In this document: piece after piece, positions 8,090-17,206 of the stretch
Layout: every line of letters starts with the position of its first letter
Numbering within the stretch: the stretch's first letter is position 1
Source of the DNA: Magnetospirillum sp.
GTDB lineage: Bacteria; Pseudomonadota; Alphaproteobacteria; Rhodospirillales; Magnetospirillaceae
NCBI GenBank assembly: GCA_016212565.1
Contig: JACRFY010000144.1
Location: 1-48,570, forward strand
Reading direction: 5' to 3'
Length of the DNA: 48,570 nt
Position numbers and translations under genes: made by a program
The notes under the pieces: generated by a model
What the model was told of the DNA's origin: nothing
What the model saw: the letters and a program-made list of their open reading frames with translations, nothing else
Database searches by the model: none

Positions 8090-10479
8090 GGTTGCGACGT
8101 CCGGGTCTTGCCGGCGCCGACGGTGTCGAGGACGTCCAGCATCGAGCGGGCCTGGAATTCGCGGGTATGGCGCGGCGCGTTGGCCAGGCTGGCCTGGGAC
8201 AGGCGTCGGCACAGATCGGGGTCCGAGGCGAGATGACGGATGGCAGCGGCCAGCGCCGCCGGATCCTCGGGTGGGACCCACAGGCCGGTCGCTTCGGCCT
8301 CGACGATCCCCTTGGCCTCGCCGTCGGGAAGCACCATCAGCAGCGGCAGACCCATGCCCATCGCCTCGAACATCTTCGACGGAATGACGGTGGTGAACAC
8401 CGGGCTGTTGCGCAAATGCACCAGCGCCACGTCGCACAGCGACCAGATGGCCGGGATGGCGTCCTTCGGTTGCGGCGGTACGAACACCACGTTGGCAAGG
8501 CCGCGGGCCTGGGCATTGGCGATCAGCGCCTCGCGTTCGGCGCCGTTGCCGACCAGGATCACGCGGACATCGTCGCGATCGATCAGCAGCGCCGCGGCGT
8601 CGAGGACGTTCTTCAACCCGTGGGCCATGCCATGGGTGCCGACATAACCGACCACGAACTTGCCCTCAAGACCGAACTGTCGGGCGAGGGCCAGGTCGCG
8701 CGGCCGCGGCTGGTAGCGGGGCAGGTCGACGCCATTGGTGACCACCGCCACCTTGGCAGGATCGACGCCACGCGACACCAAGTTGTCCTTGAAGGCATTG
8801 GTCAGGGCGACGACCGCCTGGGCACGGGAATAGAGGAACAGCTCCAGTTTCTCGATCAGGCGCAGGCTGAGACTGGGCTTCATGGCCCCCACGGCGACGA
8901 TCGAGGCCGGCCACAGGTCGGAGAGCTCGAACACGAACGGCCGACGCTTGAGCGCCGCGACCACCCAGCCGGCAACGGCGGCGAAGAATTGCGGCGAGGT
9001 TGCCACCACCACATCGGGCCGCGGTCGATGCAGCAGCCCGGCAACGCTGCCGGTCACCATGAAACTGAGGAAGTCGAGGGTGCGGAACAGCACCCCGGCA
9101 TTGGCGGCGATGAAGGTCTTGACCCGCACCACCTTGATCCCGTCCATCGTCTCCGTCCGATGCCAGGCATTGCGATAACCGGGAAACAGCCGCCCCTGCG
9201 GGAAGTTGGGGGCACAGGTTATGACCGTCACGTCATAGCCCCACTGCACCCAATAGACGGCCCGTTCGTAGACGCGGGTGGCGGCGGCGTTGGTTTCGGG
9301 GGGGAAATTCTCGGTCAGGAACAGGATGCGCGGCTTGCCGATGGACGCCGTCGATGCCTCGGCCATCACGTCGGCATAAAGCTGGATATGTTGACGGGTA
9401 ACGTGGGTGTCGGACAGTTCGTCCTCGACGATGCTCCGTGCGGTATGGCCGAGTTTGGCGCGCAGCGCGGGATCGGCGGCAAGACGGCGCAGCGCGGCTG
9501 CCAGGGCTGCGGTGTTCTTGAGCGGAACCAGCAGGCCGTTGACGCCGTCGATGACCAGTTCGCGGCAGCCCGGCACGTCGGTGGCCACCAGCGGCCGCCC
9601 GCAGGCGGCGGCCTCCAGCAGCGACTTCGGCAGTCCCTCGCGCGTCGAGGGCAGCACGGCGATATGGCAATCGCGCCACACCGAGACGATGTCGTCCTGG
9701 AACCCGGTCCACTCGATGCCGTCGAGCGCCGCCCATTCCAGCAGGCGGGCTTCGGGAATGGCGGTGGGATTGTCGAGATCGGGGGCGCCGACCAGTTGCA
9801 GGCGGATCCCCACCCCCTCGGCGCGCAACAGGCGCACCGCTTCGACGGCACGGTGAATGCCCTTGTCCCACAGCATGCGGGCGACCAGGGCGACGGTGAC
9901 TTCGCCGGCCGGCTCGGGCATGGGATGGAAGGCCAGGATGTCGACACCGGACCCCCGGATCAGTGCCACCCGCTCGCGGCGCACCACCTTTGCCTTGGTC
10001 AACAAGGCGAGGTCGTCGCGGTTCTGCACGATCAGGCGACAGTGGTGACGATCGATCAGCAGCTTGAGACCGAGCTGGATCAACGGCCGCAGCAGCCGCG
10101 CCTTCAGCGTCGTCGAGGAAAAGAAGTAACCCAGGCCGGCGGCGGTATTGACCACCCGCGGCACGCCGGCAAGCAACGCCGCCAGACTGCCGAACAGCAC
10201 CGGCTTGAGGGCGACGTGGTGGACGATGTCCGGCCGCTCGGCGCGGTAGAGTTTCACCAGGTCCCAGATGGTCAGCGCCTCGCGCCACGGATTGCCGCCG
10301 CGCCGGCGCATCAGGATGGGGATGGTGCGAAACCCCTCGGCCTCCAGGCGTTCCTTTTCGCGCTGCAGGCGGGTGGCGACCACCACCTCGTAGCCGGCGG
10401 CCAGCGCTTCGCGTGCGATCTGCAGGCGGTGCGAGGCGAAATACCAATCCTCGGTGACGACGAACATGAGCTTGGGCAT
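8086..10479 (-). CDS. Fused double glycosyltransferase family 4 protein
   Basis: A 797-residue protein made of two complete GT4-type (GT-B) glycosyltransferases in one frame. Residues 1-375 form the first: KLMFVVTEDWYFASHRLQIA at the N terminus, ALVARMLWDKGIHRAVEA mid-protein, and LPSTREGLPKSLLEAAACGRP (EX7E-type donor region). After a short linker (about 373-385), residues 385-790 form a second with a new N-terminal Rossmann start, ILFLTENFPPETNAAATRVYER, resembling WbuB-like transferases, and its own KMFEAMGMGLPLL donor motif. The two are usually separate proteins. The 3' end overlaps galE by 4 bases, and its own ATG lies 10 bases after the stop of the amidotransferase gene. Substrates are unknown. 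Confidence 0.88.
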   Translation of the reverse strand: MPKLMFVVTEDWYFASHRLQIAREALAAGYEVVVATRLQREKERLEAEGFRTIPILMRRRGGNPWREALTIWDLVKLYRAERPDIVHHVALKPVLFGSLAALLAGVPRVVNTAAGLGYFFSSTTLKARLLRPLIQLGLKLLIDRHHCRLIVQNRDDLALLTKAKVVRRERVALIRGSGVDILAFHPMPEPAGEVTVALVARMLWDKGIHRAVEAVRLLRAEGVGIRLQLVGAPDLDNPTAIPEARLLEWAALDGIEWTGFQDDIVSVWRDCHIAVLPSTREGLPKSLLEAAACGRPLVATDVPGCRELVIDGVNGLLVPLKNTAALAAALRRLAADPALRAKLGHTARSIVEDELSDTHVTRQHIQLYADVMAEASTASIGKPRILFLTENFPPETNAAATRVYERAVYWVQWGYDVTVITCAPNFPQGRLFPGYRNAWHRTETMDGIKVVRVKTFIAANAGVLFRTLDFLSFMVTGSVAGLLHRPRPDVVVATSPQFFAAVAGWVVAALKRRPFVFELSDLWPASIVAVGAMKPSLSLRLIEKLELFLYSRAQAVVALTNAFKDNLVSRGVDPAKVAVVTNGVDLPRYQPRPRDLALARQFGLEGKFVVGYVGTHGMAHGLKNVLDAAALLIDRDDVRVILVGNGAEREALIANAQARGLANVVFVPPQPKDAIPAIWSLCDVALVHLRNSPVFTTVIPSKMFEAMGMGLPLLMVLPDGEAKGIVEAEATGLWVPPEDPAALAAAIRHLASDPDLCRRLSQASLANAPRHTREFQARSMLDVLDTVGAGKTRTSQP

Positions 10480-10489
10480 AGGCGGTTCC

Positions 10490-12388
10490 CTACCAGATTT
10501 CCGCCGTAGCCGGAAGGGAGTCTCGCCACGCCTCGGCCATCAACACGTTCCACAGCAGATGATGATGGTTGGCGGTGCCGGCGCGGTGCTCCGACCACAG
10601 CGCCGCCACCGCCTCGGCATCGAACAGGCCGGAGGCCGTCAGCCGCCGGCGGTCGAGCAATCCGTCGGCCCACGCGGCCAGCGGTCCGCGCAGCCATGCG
10701 GCCAGCGGCACGGCGAAGCCGCTCTTCGGGGTCGCCCGGGTGGGCATGTGCCGCTCCAGCACCGCGCGCAGCACCGCTTTGGTACGCCCGCCGGCCATCT
10801 TCACCGTCGGCGGCAGGGCCCAGGCGGCCTCGACCAGGCGGTGATCGAGCAGCGGCACCCGCACTTCCAGGCTGGCGGCCATGCTGGCCCGATCGACCTT
10901 GGTCAGGATGTCGTCGGGGAGATAGCCGGCGGTGTCGGCATATTGGAAGCGATCGAGCGGCGCGGTCAGGAACCGCGGAACGGTCGGAGACGGCCGCCCG
11001 TCCTCGCCGAGCACCAGTCCGGGCAGGGCGCGGCCCTGGGCAATCAGCAGGGCATAGGCGGCGTCGACGGAGTCGGATCCGGCCACCGCCGCCCACTTTG
11101 CCGCCTTCTCCGCCGGCTGGCGCAGGCCGAGCGGTTGCCACGCCGCCGGCGGCAGGGCCCGAACCGCTGCCGCGGCGGCGCCTCGCAGCGCGGCGGGCAG
11201 GCGACTCAGCCACGGCCAATGGCGCACCGCCCACAGATGGCGGTTGTAGCCGCCGAACAGCTCGTCGCCGCCATCGCCGGACAGGGCCACGGTGACGTGC
11301 TTCCGGGCCATCCGGCACAGCAGCAGGGTGGGGATCTGCGACGAATCGGCGAAGGGCTCGTCGTAGATGGCGGCCAGGCCGGGCACCACCGCCAGGGCGT
11401 CGGCGGCGGTGACGGTCAGGGTGCGATGATGGGTGTCCAGCGTCGCCGCCACCGCTTCGGCCTCGGCCGACTCGTCGAAACCGCCGTCTTGGAAGCCGAT
11501 GGTGAAGGTGTTGATGCGCGTGCCGGCGGTCTCGGCCATCAGGGCGGTGACCAGGGACGAATCGATGCCGCCGGAGAGGAAGGCGCCCAGCGGCACGTCG
11601 GCGACCAGGCGGCGGCGCACCGCGTCGCGCAGCAGCGGTTCCAGCCGCTCCGCCGCTTCGGCGACCCGCATCGGCCGGCGGGCGGCGAGACCGGCCCGCG
11701 CCACCTCGGCCAGCGACCAGTAGCATTCCAGCCGCGGCTCGCCGTCGGGGGCGACATGAAGCAGATGGGCGGCGGGCAGTTTCGACACCCCGCGCCAGAT
11801 GGTCGCCGGGCCCGGCACCGTCGACAGGTGGACGAACGAAGCCAGCGCGGCACGGTCGATTTCGCGCGGCCAGCCGGGGATCGCGGCCAGGGCCTTCAGC
11901 TCGGAGGCGAACAGGACCAGCCGGCCGAAGCGGGCCCAGTGCATCGGCTTGATGCCCAGGCGGTCCCGCGCCAGGGTCAGGGTGCGGGTGTGGCGGTCCC
12001 ACAGGGCGAAGGCGAACATGCCGATCAGCCGCTGGACCGCGGCGCTCACCCCCCAGGCGGCGATGGCCGCCAGCAGCACCTCGGTGTCGGAGTGGCCGCG
12101 CCAAGTCAGGCCGGGCAATTCGGCGCGCAGCTCCTCGGCATTGTAGATCTCGCCGTTATAGGCAATGACGAAGCGCCCGCAGGCCGAGACCATCGGCTGA
12201 TGCCCGGCCGGCGACAGGTCGCGGATCGACAGGCGGCGGAAGCCGACGGCATAGCCGCAATCGGGCTCGCTCCACACCCCGCCGTCGTCGGGGCCGCGAT
12301 GGACCAGCGTCGCCGCCATCGCCGCCGCGCGCGCCGCCAGCGGCTCGGGGGCCAGGGTCGGATCGATCAGGCCGGCCAGTCCGCACAT
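10490..12388 (-). CDS. Asparagine-synthase-type glutamine amidotransferase 1
   Basis: A 632-residue AsnB-family enzyme. Residue Cys2 is the N-terminal nucleophile of the glutaminase domain (1-215), with RGPDDGG and YNGEIYN motifs. The synthetase domain carries the PP-loop LSGGIDSS at 271-278, SGDGGDELFGGYNRH, and the LTKVDRASM...LEVRVPLLD stretch. In polysaccharide clusters such proteins amidate uronic acids or other glycan carboxylates instead of aspartate (family knowledge). ATG at 12388 lies 9 bases after GGAGGGAG; it begins 4 bases after the stop of the GT2 gene. It is one of three AsnB-like proteins in the window, each in a separate operon. The acceptor substrate is unknown. Confidence 0.9.
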   Translation of the reverse strand: MCGLAGLIDPTLAPEPLAARAAAMAATLVHRGPDDGGVWSEPDCGYAVGFRRLSIRDLSPAGHQPMVSACGRFVIAYNGEIYNAEELRAELPGLTWRGHSDTEVLLAAIAAWGVSAAVQRLIGMFAFALWDRHTRTLTLARDRLGIKPMHWARFGRLVLFASELKALAAIPGWPREIDRAALASFVHLSTVPGPATIWRGVSKLPAAHLLHVAPDGEPRLECYWSLAEVARAGLAARRPMRVAEAAERLEPLLRDAVRRRLVADVPLGAFLSGGIDSSLVTALMAETAGTRINTFTIGFQDGGFDESAEAEAVAATLDTHHRTLTVTAADALAVVPGLAAIYDEPFADSSQIPTLLLCRMARKHVTVALSGDGGDELFGGYNRHLWAVRHWPWLSRLPAALRGAAAAAVRALPPAAWQPLGLRQPAEKAAKWAAVAGSDSVDAAYALLIAQGRALPGLVLGEDGRPSPTVPRFLTAPLDRFQYADTAGYLPDDILTKVDRASMAASLEVRVPLLDHRLVEAAWALPPTVKMAGGRTKAVLRAVLERHMPTRATPKSGFAVPLAAWLRGPLAAWADGLLDRRRLTASGLFDAEAVAALWSEHRAGTANHHHLLWNVLMAEAWRDSLPATAEIW

Positions 12389-12392
12389 AACG

Positions 12393-13253
12393 TCAGGCTC
12401 CCTCCGCCGCGCGGTCGGCACGCGCCGCCGCCGACAGGCCCTGGAGACGGGCATAGAGGCGGTTGAACCACGCCGCCGGCAGCAGCGAATGGGCCACCAG
12501 CAGTCCGAGCAGCAGCGCCGCCGGATAGGAGTTGCCCGTTCCCCACCGTCGCCACAGCCGCCACAAGGCCATCGGCCGATACAGCGCGGCGTGCTTGTCG
12601 CGGATGAAGCGCCACAGCTGGGCATGGCGGGTGCGCGACAGGCTTTGCAGCATGCCCGAACGGCGGACGCGATAGCGGAACAGCGGCTCGGGCACCTCGA
12701 TGCCGTGCAGCCCCAGACCGCCGAGGCGGATGTTGAACTCCCAGTCCTCGTAGCCCGCGCGCATCGCCTCGTCGTAGCCGCCGGCCTGCTCCCAGGCGCT
12801 GCGGCGCATCAGCAGGGCATAGGGCAACTGGTTGAGGAACAACTGCACGAACAGGGAATAGCGCTTGACCAGCACCCCCTGGCGCTCGCCGAACAGGCCG
12901 AGATGGGCGAAGGCGAAGCCGGCATCGGGAAAGGTATCGAGCGCCGCCAGCCCCTTGGCCAGGAAGGCGGGATCGAGCAGGTCGTCGGCGTCCAGCGGCA
13001 GCAGGTATCGGCCCCGCGCCGCACCGAGCCCGGCATTGCGGGCGGCGGGCAGGCCGCGGTTCTCCTGGCGCACCAGGATCACCGACGGCGGCAGGGCGTC
13101 GAGCACCGCCCGCGTACGGGGATCGGTCGAGCCGTCGTCGACGACGATCACCTCGAAATCACGGCAGGTCTGGGCGTCGAGACTGGCCAGCGTCTCGGGC
13201 AGCTCGGCCCCGGAATTGTAACAGGGGATGACGATGGAGACGGTGGGGCTCAT
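12393..13253 (-). CDS. GT2 family glycosyltransferase
   Basis: A 286-residue GT2 (GT-A fold) glycosyltransferase. The N terminus VSIVIPCYNSGAELPETLAS leads to the nucleotide-binding VVDDGSTD at about 36-43 and the acidic DADDLL motif near residue 90. The latter half (YEDWEFNIRLG) is typical of the WcaA/EpsE branch. The C terminus is positively charged. ATG at 13253 overlaps the stop of the upstream GT4 gene (ATGA). The enzyme adds one residue to the growing lipid-linked glycan in the cytoplasm; donor and acceptor unknown. Confidence 0.9.
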   Translation of the reverse strand: MSPTVSIVIPCYNSGAELPETLASLDAQTCRDFEVIVVDDGSTDPRTRAVLDALPPSVILVRQENRGLPAARNAGLGAARGRYLLPLDADDLLDPAFLAKGLAALDTFPDAGFAFAHLGLFGERQGVLVKRYSLFVQLFLNQLPYALLMRRSAWEQAGGYDEAMRAGYEDWEFNIRLGGLGLHGIEVPEPLFRYRVRRSGMLQSLSRTRHAQLWRFIRDKHAALYRPMALWRLWRRWGTGNSYPAALLLGLLVAHSLLPAAWFNRLYARLQGLSAAARADRAAEGA

Positions 13254-14347
13254 CCGCGCCCCCGCAGCAACTGCACGAACAGGGCGCGGTGGCGGGCCAG
13301 CCACGGTTCGAGGTCGAAGTGGCGCACCGCGCGGTCGCGGGCGGCGGTGCTCAAGGCGGCGTGGCGGTCGACCACCGTCAGCATCGCCTCGGCGACCGCC
13401 TCCCAGGCCGGAACCAGCGGGCGTTCGAAGTTCTCGCCGGTTTCCACCGCCACGCCGGCCTCGCCGACCAGTTCGGGCACGCCGCCGCTGGTGACGTGGA
13501 CCACCGGCAGGCCGCAGGCCATGGCCTCGATCACCGCAGTGGGGCAGGCGTCCTGGTGGGTCAGGGTGACGAAGACGTCATGGGCGGCGAACAGCGCCGG
13601 GGCCGAGGCGCCGTCATAGGGCCCGAGCAGCGACACCGCCGATTCGACCCGGTTCTCCACCGCCAGCCGGCGGGCGGCGGCCAGCACCGGCTCGTCGAGC
13701 GCTCCGGCCAGGGTCAGGGTGGCGGCCACGCCGTGGCGGCGCAACGCCGCCAGCGCCATCACCGGCACGGTCACCCGGGTGGCCTGATGGGCGCCGATGC
13801 GCCCGGCGACCAGGAAGCGCAGCGGTCCGGCGGGACGCGGCGGGGCGGGGACGAAGCGGGCGGTGTCGACGGCGTTGGTGAGGATCTCGGCCGGTCCCTG
13901 GCGCGGGCCGAGGAAATGCTCGGCGGCGCGGCGGCAGAAATCGCTCTGCCACAGCACGCGGTCGGCAGCGTGGTAGGCGGCACTCATGCGCCGGTTCATC
14001 GCCCGCCAGTCGCCGCCGTACCAGGCGGGATAGAACACGCCGTTCTGGTTGAGCACGATGGGAAAACCGCGCCGCCGCAGGCCGGCCAGGGCCGCCGCCG
14101 ACAGATAGGGCATGTTCGACAGCAGGTAGACGAGGTTGAAGGCCAGTTCGTGCTCGCCGAACATCTGGGCCAGTCGCCCGACCTTCAGCCGCGGCCCGCC
14201 CCCCGAGCCGGCGCGGGCGCCGCCGAACCACGGCCGGGCAACGTCGCCGCCGCGGCGGCCGGCGACCAGGCATTGTGCGGTCAAGGCCGCGCCATAGGCG
14301 GTCCGCGCCAGCCGCTTGGCGAATCCCTCCATCAGCAGCGTCTTCAT
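13250..14347 (-). CDS. GT4 family glycosyltransferase
   Basis: A 365-residue GT-B glycosyltransferase. The region FLVAGRIGAHQATRVTVPVM begins the donor-binding domain, and LTHQDACPTAVIEAMACGLPVV carries the EX7E motif (E, then E after seven residues). An N-terminal segment is rich in Gly/Arg and the acceptor half lacks strong motifs. ATG at 14347 overlaps the upstream stop by 4 bases. Sits between two other glycosyltransferases in the nine-gene operon; substrates unknown. Confidence 0.85.
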   Translation of the reverse strand: MKTLLMEGFAKRLARTAYGAALTAQCLVAGRRGGDVARPWFGGARAGSGGGPRLKVGRLAQMFGEHELAFNLVYLLSNMPYLSAAALAGLRRRGFPIVLNQNGVFYPAWYGGDWRAMNRRMSAAYHAADRVLWQSDFCRRAAEHFLGPRQGPAEILTNAVDTARFVPAPPRPAGPLRFLVAGRIGAHQATRVTVPVMALAALRRHGVAATLTLAGALDEPVLAAARRLAVENRVESAVSLLGPYDGASAPALFAAHDVFVTLTHQDACPTAVIEAMACGLPVVHVTSGGVPELVGEAGVAVETGENFERPLVPAWEAVAEAMLTVVDRHAALSTAARDRAVRHFDLEPWLARHRALFVQLLRGRG

Positions 14348-15426
14348 GGTGCCACCAGCCGGCGATAGACGCCGGTCCACAGCGACTCGGCGACCCGCTC
14401 CCAGTCCCAACCCAGCACCCGTTCGCGTCCGCTGGCGGCCATCGCCGCCGCGGCGGCCGGGTCGGCGAGCAGCGATGCGGCGCGGGCGGAGAAGCCGTCG
14501 ACGTCGCCCGGTTCGACCAGGACGCCGTCGAGTCCGTCGCGGACCACGTCCTCGGCCATGCCGGTGCGGGCGGTGACCAGCGGCACCCCCGAGGCGAGGC
14601 TTTCGAGCACCGCCTTCGGCCCGCCTTCCTCGCGCGAGGTCATCAGGTAGAGGTCGAGGGCATGCCAGCATTCGGGCAGCTTGCGGTAGTCGTCCAGCCA
14701 CAGATGCCGCCAGGGAATGCCGGCGGCGTCGAGGCCGGCCTTGACATAGCCGCGCGCCGGCCCGGTCAGCAGCACGAACAGCGGCACGTCGCGGGCGAGG
14801 CGGCGGCAGGTGTCGACGAACAGGTCGGGGCCCTTGATCAGCTTCGGCTCGCGGCCCTCGCCCCAGCCGACGCCGTCCTTCTGGAACGAGCCGACCACCA
14901 GCCGGCCGGCGGGGATGCCCAGCCTGGCACGGGCGGCCGCGCGTTGCTCCGCCGTCGGTGGCACGAACAGGGCGGTATCGACGCCCAGCGGCACCAGGGC
15001 CAGCTTGTCGCGTGGCACCCCCCAGTCGAGCAGCCGCCGCTCGGTCGAGGTGGCGGCGGTGACCACCGCATCGAGGGCGCCAAGGCGGGAAAGGAAGACC
15101 TCGACGTGGCGGGCCATGTCCGTCCCGTCCTCGGGCTTGCCGTGGAAATAGGTGACGACGGTGCGGCGGCGCCGGGGAAGGTACGGCGCCCACGCCTCCC
15201 AGACGAATTGCGAGCCGAAATGCAGCACCGCGCCGCCCGCCCGCCACGGCGCCGCGGCGACGGCGACGGTGCCGGGATGGGTGCGCTCGATGGCGCCGGC
15301 GTAGTAATGGCCGTCCCAGTGCGTCGACCAATTGGCCGGCTCGACGACATAGGCCACCGGGCGCGGGAACGGCGCCAGGGCGGCGGCGCGCATCAGCGCC
15401 CAGCGGGCGGCGTCCTTGGCCTTCAC
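14344..15426 (-). CDS. GT4 family glycosyltransferase
   Basis: A 360-residue GT-B glycosyltransferase. The ALVPLGVDTALFVP segment, the VGSFQKDGVGWGEG linker, and the donor domain with SREEGGPKAVLESLASGVPLV (EX7E) define it. The start is a GTG at 15426 that overlaps the upstream TGA as GTGA, matching the operon's pattern of 4-base overlaps; a second GTG one codon upstream is also possible. It belongs to the coupled operon running from 18462 to 7022. Substrates unknown. Confidence 0.85.
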   Translation of the reverse strand: MKAKDAARWALMRAAALAPFPRPVAYVVEPANWSTHWDGHYYAGAIERTHPGTVAVAAAPWRAGGAVLHFGSQFVWEAWAPYLPRRRRTVVTYFHGKPEDGTDMARHVEVFLSRLGALDAVVTAATSTERRLLDWGVPRDKLALVPLGVDTALFVPPTAEQRAAARARLGIPAGRLVVGSFQKDGVGWGEGREPKLIKGPDLFVDTCRRLARDVPLFVLLTGPARGYVKAGLDAAGIPWRHLWLDDYRKLPECWHALDLYLMTSREEGGPKAVLESLASGVPLVTARTGMAEDVVRDGLDGVLVEPGDVDGFSARAASLLADPAAAAAMAASGRERVLGWDWERVAESLWTGVYRRLVAP

Positions 15427-16430
15427 CACGGCACCTGATTGGCCAGCACGGCCAGCGGGTCCCGCCACAGCCGCCGCCCGGCGCGGATCGCCGGGGACTC
15501 GGCAACCAGCCGGTCGAACAGGGCGAGATAGCCGGCGGCCATGCGCGCGGCGGTGTGGGGATAGGCGGCCAGCGCCGCGCGATGGCGGGCATAGCCGGCC
15601 TTCAGGCGCGCCAGGGCGGCCTCGACATCGTCGGCGCCGGCGAACATTTCGCCGAAGCCGGTGCAGTACTCGGGCAGGGCGCCCGAGTTGCGAAACAGCA
15701 GCGGCAGCCCGCACAGGGCGCCCTCGATATGGTGCATGCCGGCCGGTTCGTTGACCGAGGCGGTGACATAGGCATGGTGGGCGCGCAGCTCGTCGGCCAG
15801 CGCTTCGCCGGACAGCGGCGCCACATGGCGGCCGTGGCGGAGGGTCACGCCCGCGGGCAGATTGCCGACATAGGTGAATTCCACCGCCCCCTGCCCGGCC
15901 AGGTCGTCGAGGCGGCGATAGACGTCGAAGCCCTTCAGGGCGTGGCCGCCCCAATGGTGGGTGACCAGTTTCAGCGGGCCGGTGCCGCTCCACGCCACCT
16001 GGCCGCGGGGGTGGAAGATGGTGGTGTCGCCGCCGTTGAGGATCACCGATGAGCCGCCTTCGCCCCGCCACAGGTCGAGCGGCTTCAGCCACGAGCCGAT
16101 GAAGACGGTGTGGTCGGCGACGTAATTGGCCAGCTTGAGGCGCCGGTTCATGCCCCGGGTACCCTTGCGCTCGTCGCACTCGTTGATGCGGTGGACCACC
16201 ACCGGGCGCCGATCGCGCAGCAGCTTGCGCAGCACCGCACCGGCGGTGAAGGCGGCGGCCGGGTTGCGGGTGCGGGGGTCGGTCAGCACCACGACGTCGA
16301 TGTCGCGGGCGGAGAGGTCGAAGACCACGGTATCGCCGCGCGCGCGCAGCGCCTCGGCCAGCGCGACGGCGAAGCGGTTGCCGCCGCCCCACGGTCCGTC
16401 CTGAAGGCGATGACCGAGGGCGACCTTCAT
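15423..16430 (-). CDS. Glycosyltransferase, GT4-like
   Basis: A 335-residue protein with GT-B features. MKVALGHRLQDGPWGGGNRF opens the first Rossmann domain; THHWGGHALKGFDVY and EPAGMHHIEGALCGLPLLFR in the second half are consistent with donor binding, the EX7E pattern being seen as E-P-A-G-M-H-H-I-E. The ATG at 16430 overlaps the stop of the upstream methyltransferase (ATGA). A downstream GTGA overlap joins it to the next glycosyltransferase. Substrate unknown; assignment rests on fold-level similarity rather than a named subfamily. Confidence 0.75.
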   Translation of the reverse strand: MKVALGHRLQDGPWGGGNRFAVALAEALRARGDTVVFDLSARDIDVVVLTDPRTRNPAAAFTAGAVLRKLLRDRRPVVVHRINECDERKGTRGMNRRLKLANYVADHTVFIGSWLKPLDLWRGEGGSSVILNGGDTTIFHPRGQVAWSGTGPLKLVTHHWGGHALKGFDVYRRLDDLAGQGAVEFTYVGNLPAGVTLRHGRHVAPLSGEALADELRAHHAYVTASVNEPAGMHHIEGALCGLPLLFRNSGALPEYCTGFGEMFAGADDVEAALARLKAGYARHRAALAAYPHTAARMAAGYLALFDRLVAESPAIRAGRRLWRDPLAVLANQVPW

Positions 16431-17206
16431 TCCCGCCGCCCCTCGGGCCGGCAGGTGGCCCAGATTTCGCCCCACAGGGTCTGGCGTTCGATGAGGATCA
16501 GGCCGGCCTTGGCGATCTCGCCCTCGAATTCGCCCAGGGTGTGTTCGATGCAGTGGGTGGGGTCGGAGAGATAGTTGCAGCCCAGCTCGCGGCGCAGCGG
16601 CAGACGCCAGTCGCGCTCGAACAGCGGCACGCGGATCAGGATCGAGGCCGGGCTGTAGCGCGCCGTCACCGCCCGCAGCAACTCGACCCGGGCCTCGACG
16701 TGTTCGAGGACGTTGGACAGGATGATGACGTTGAACGCCTCGCCGGGCAGGTCGACGGTGGCGTCGCCGGCCACCAGGGTCAGGTTGGCGGGCACGCCCC
16801 GGGCTCGCGCCTGGGCAAGGATGGCCGGATCGTTGTCGATGCCCACCACCCGCACCTCCGGCACCCGCTCGGCCACCGAGCGGGCGACCTCGGCGACCCC
16901 GCAGCCGATGTCGAGGACCCGGGCCCCGGCGGGAATGCGGTCGACGAAGAAGTCGTGATAGCGGGTCAGGCGATGCTTGGGGTTGACGCCCTTGCCGTAG
17001 GCGGTGGCCCGCTCGACCACCAGGCGGTCGAGATCGTCTTCGAGGGCAAACAGGTGCCGCAGGGCCACGGCGGGGGTGCCGGCCCGGCTTTCGGCCAGCA
17101 GCAGGGCGCCGATCACGGTGCGGCGCAGGCGGAAGGGGATCAGCGACACCACCGCACCGAGCAGGCGGGCGGCACCGAGGATCACGGTTTTGGCGAGCGG
17201 GCTCAT
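16427..17206 (-). CDS. Class I SAM-dependent methyltransferase
   Basis: A 259-residue protein. The SAM-binding motif I VLDIGCGVAEVARSVAE is near residue 95, followed by the acidic motif II (VVGIDNDPAIL) and motif IV ILSNVLEHVE. The N-terminal 40 residues are hydrophobic and basic. It probably methylates a sugar hydroxyl or carboxyl of the glycan, but the acceptor cannot be told. Its ATG at 17206 overlaps the SGNH stop by 4 bases; its own stop overlaps the next gene in the same way. Confidence 0.85.
   Translation of the reverse strand: MSPLAKTVILGAARLLGAVVSLIPFRLRRTVIGALLLAESRAGTPAVALRHLFALEDDLDRLVVERATAYGKGVNPKHRLTRYHDFFVDRIPAGARVLDIGCGVAEVARSVAERVPEVRVVGIDNDPAILAQARARGVPANLTLVAGDATVDLPGEAFNVIILSNVLEHVEARVELLRAVTARYSPASILIRVPLFERDWRLPLRRELGCNYLSDPTHCIEHTLGEFEGEIAKAGLILIERQTLWGEIWATCRPEGRRE

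Noticed and set aside
8092-10509. 805-codon open frame on the plus strand
   Set aside because: It lies antisense to the double glycosyltransferase, has a His/Gln/Gly/Arg-rich composition typical of high-GC shadow frames, and no motif.
10454-12466. 670-codon open frame on the plus strand
   Set aside because: Antisense to the amidotransferase, shadow composition, no recognisable domain.
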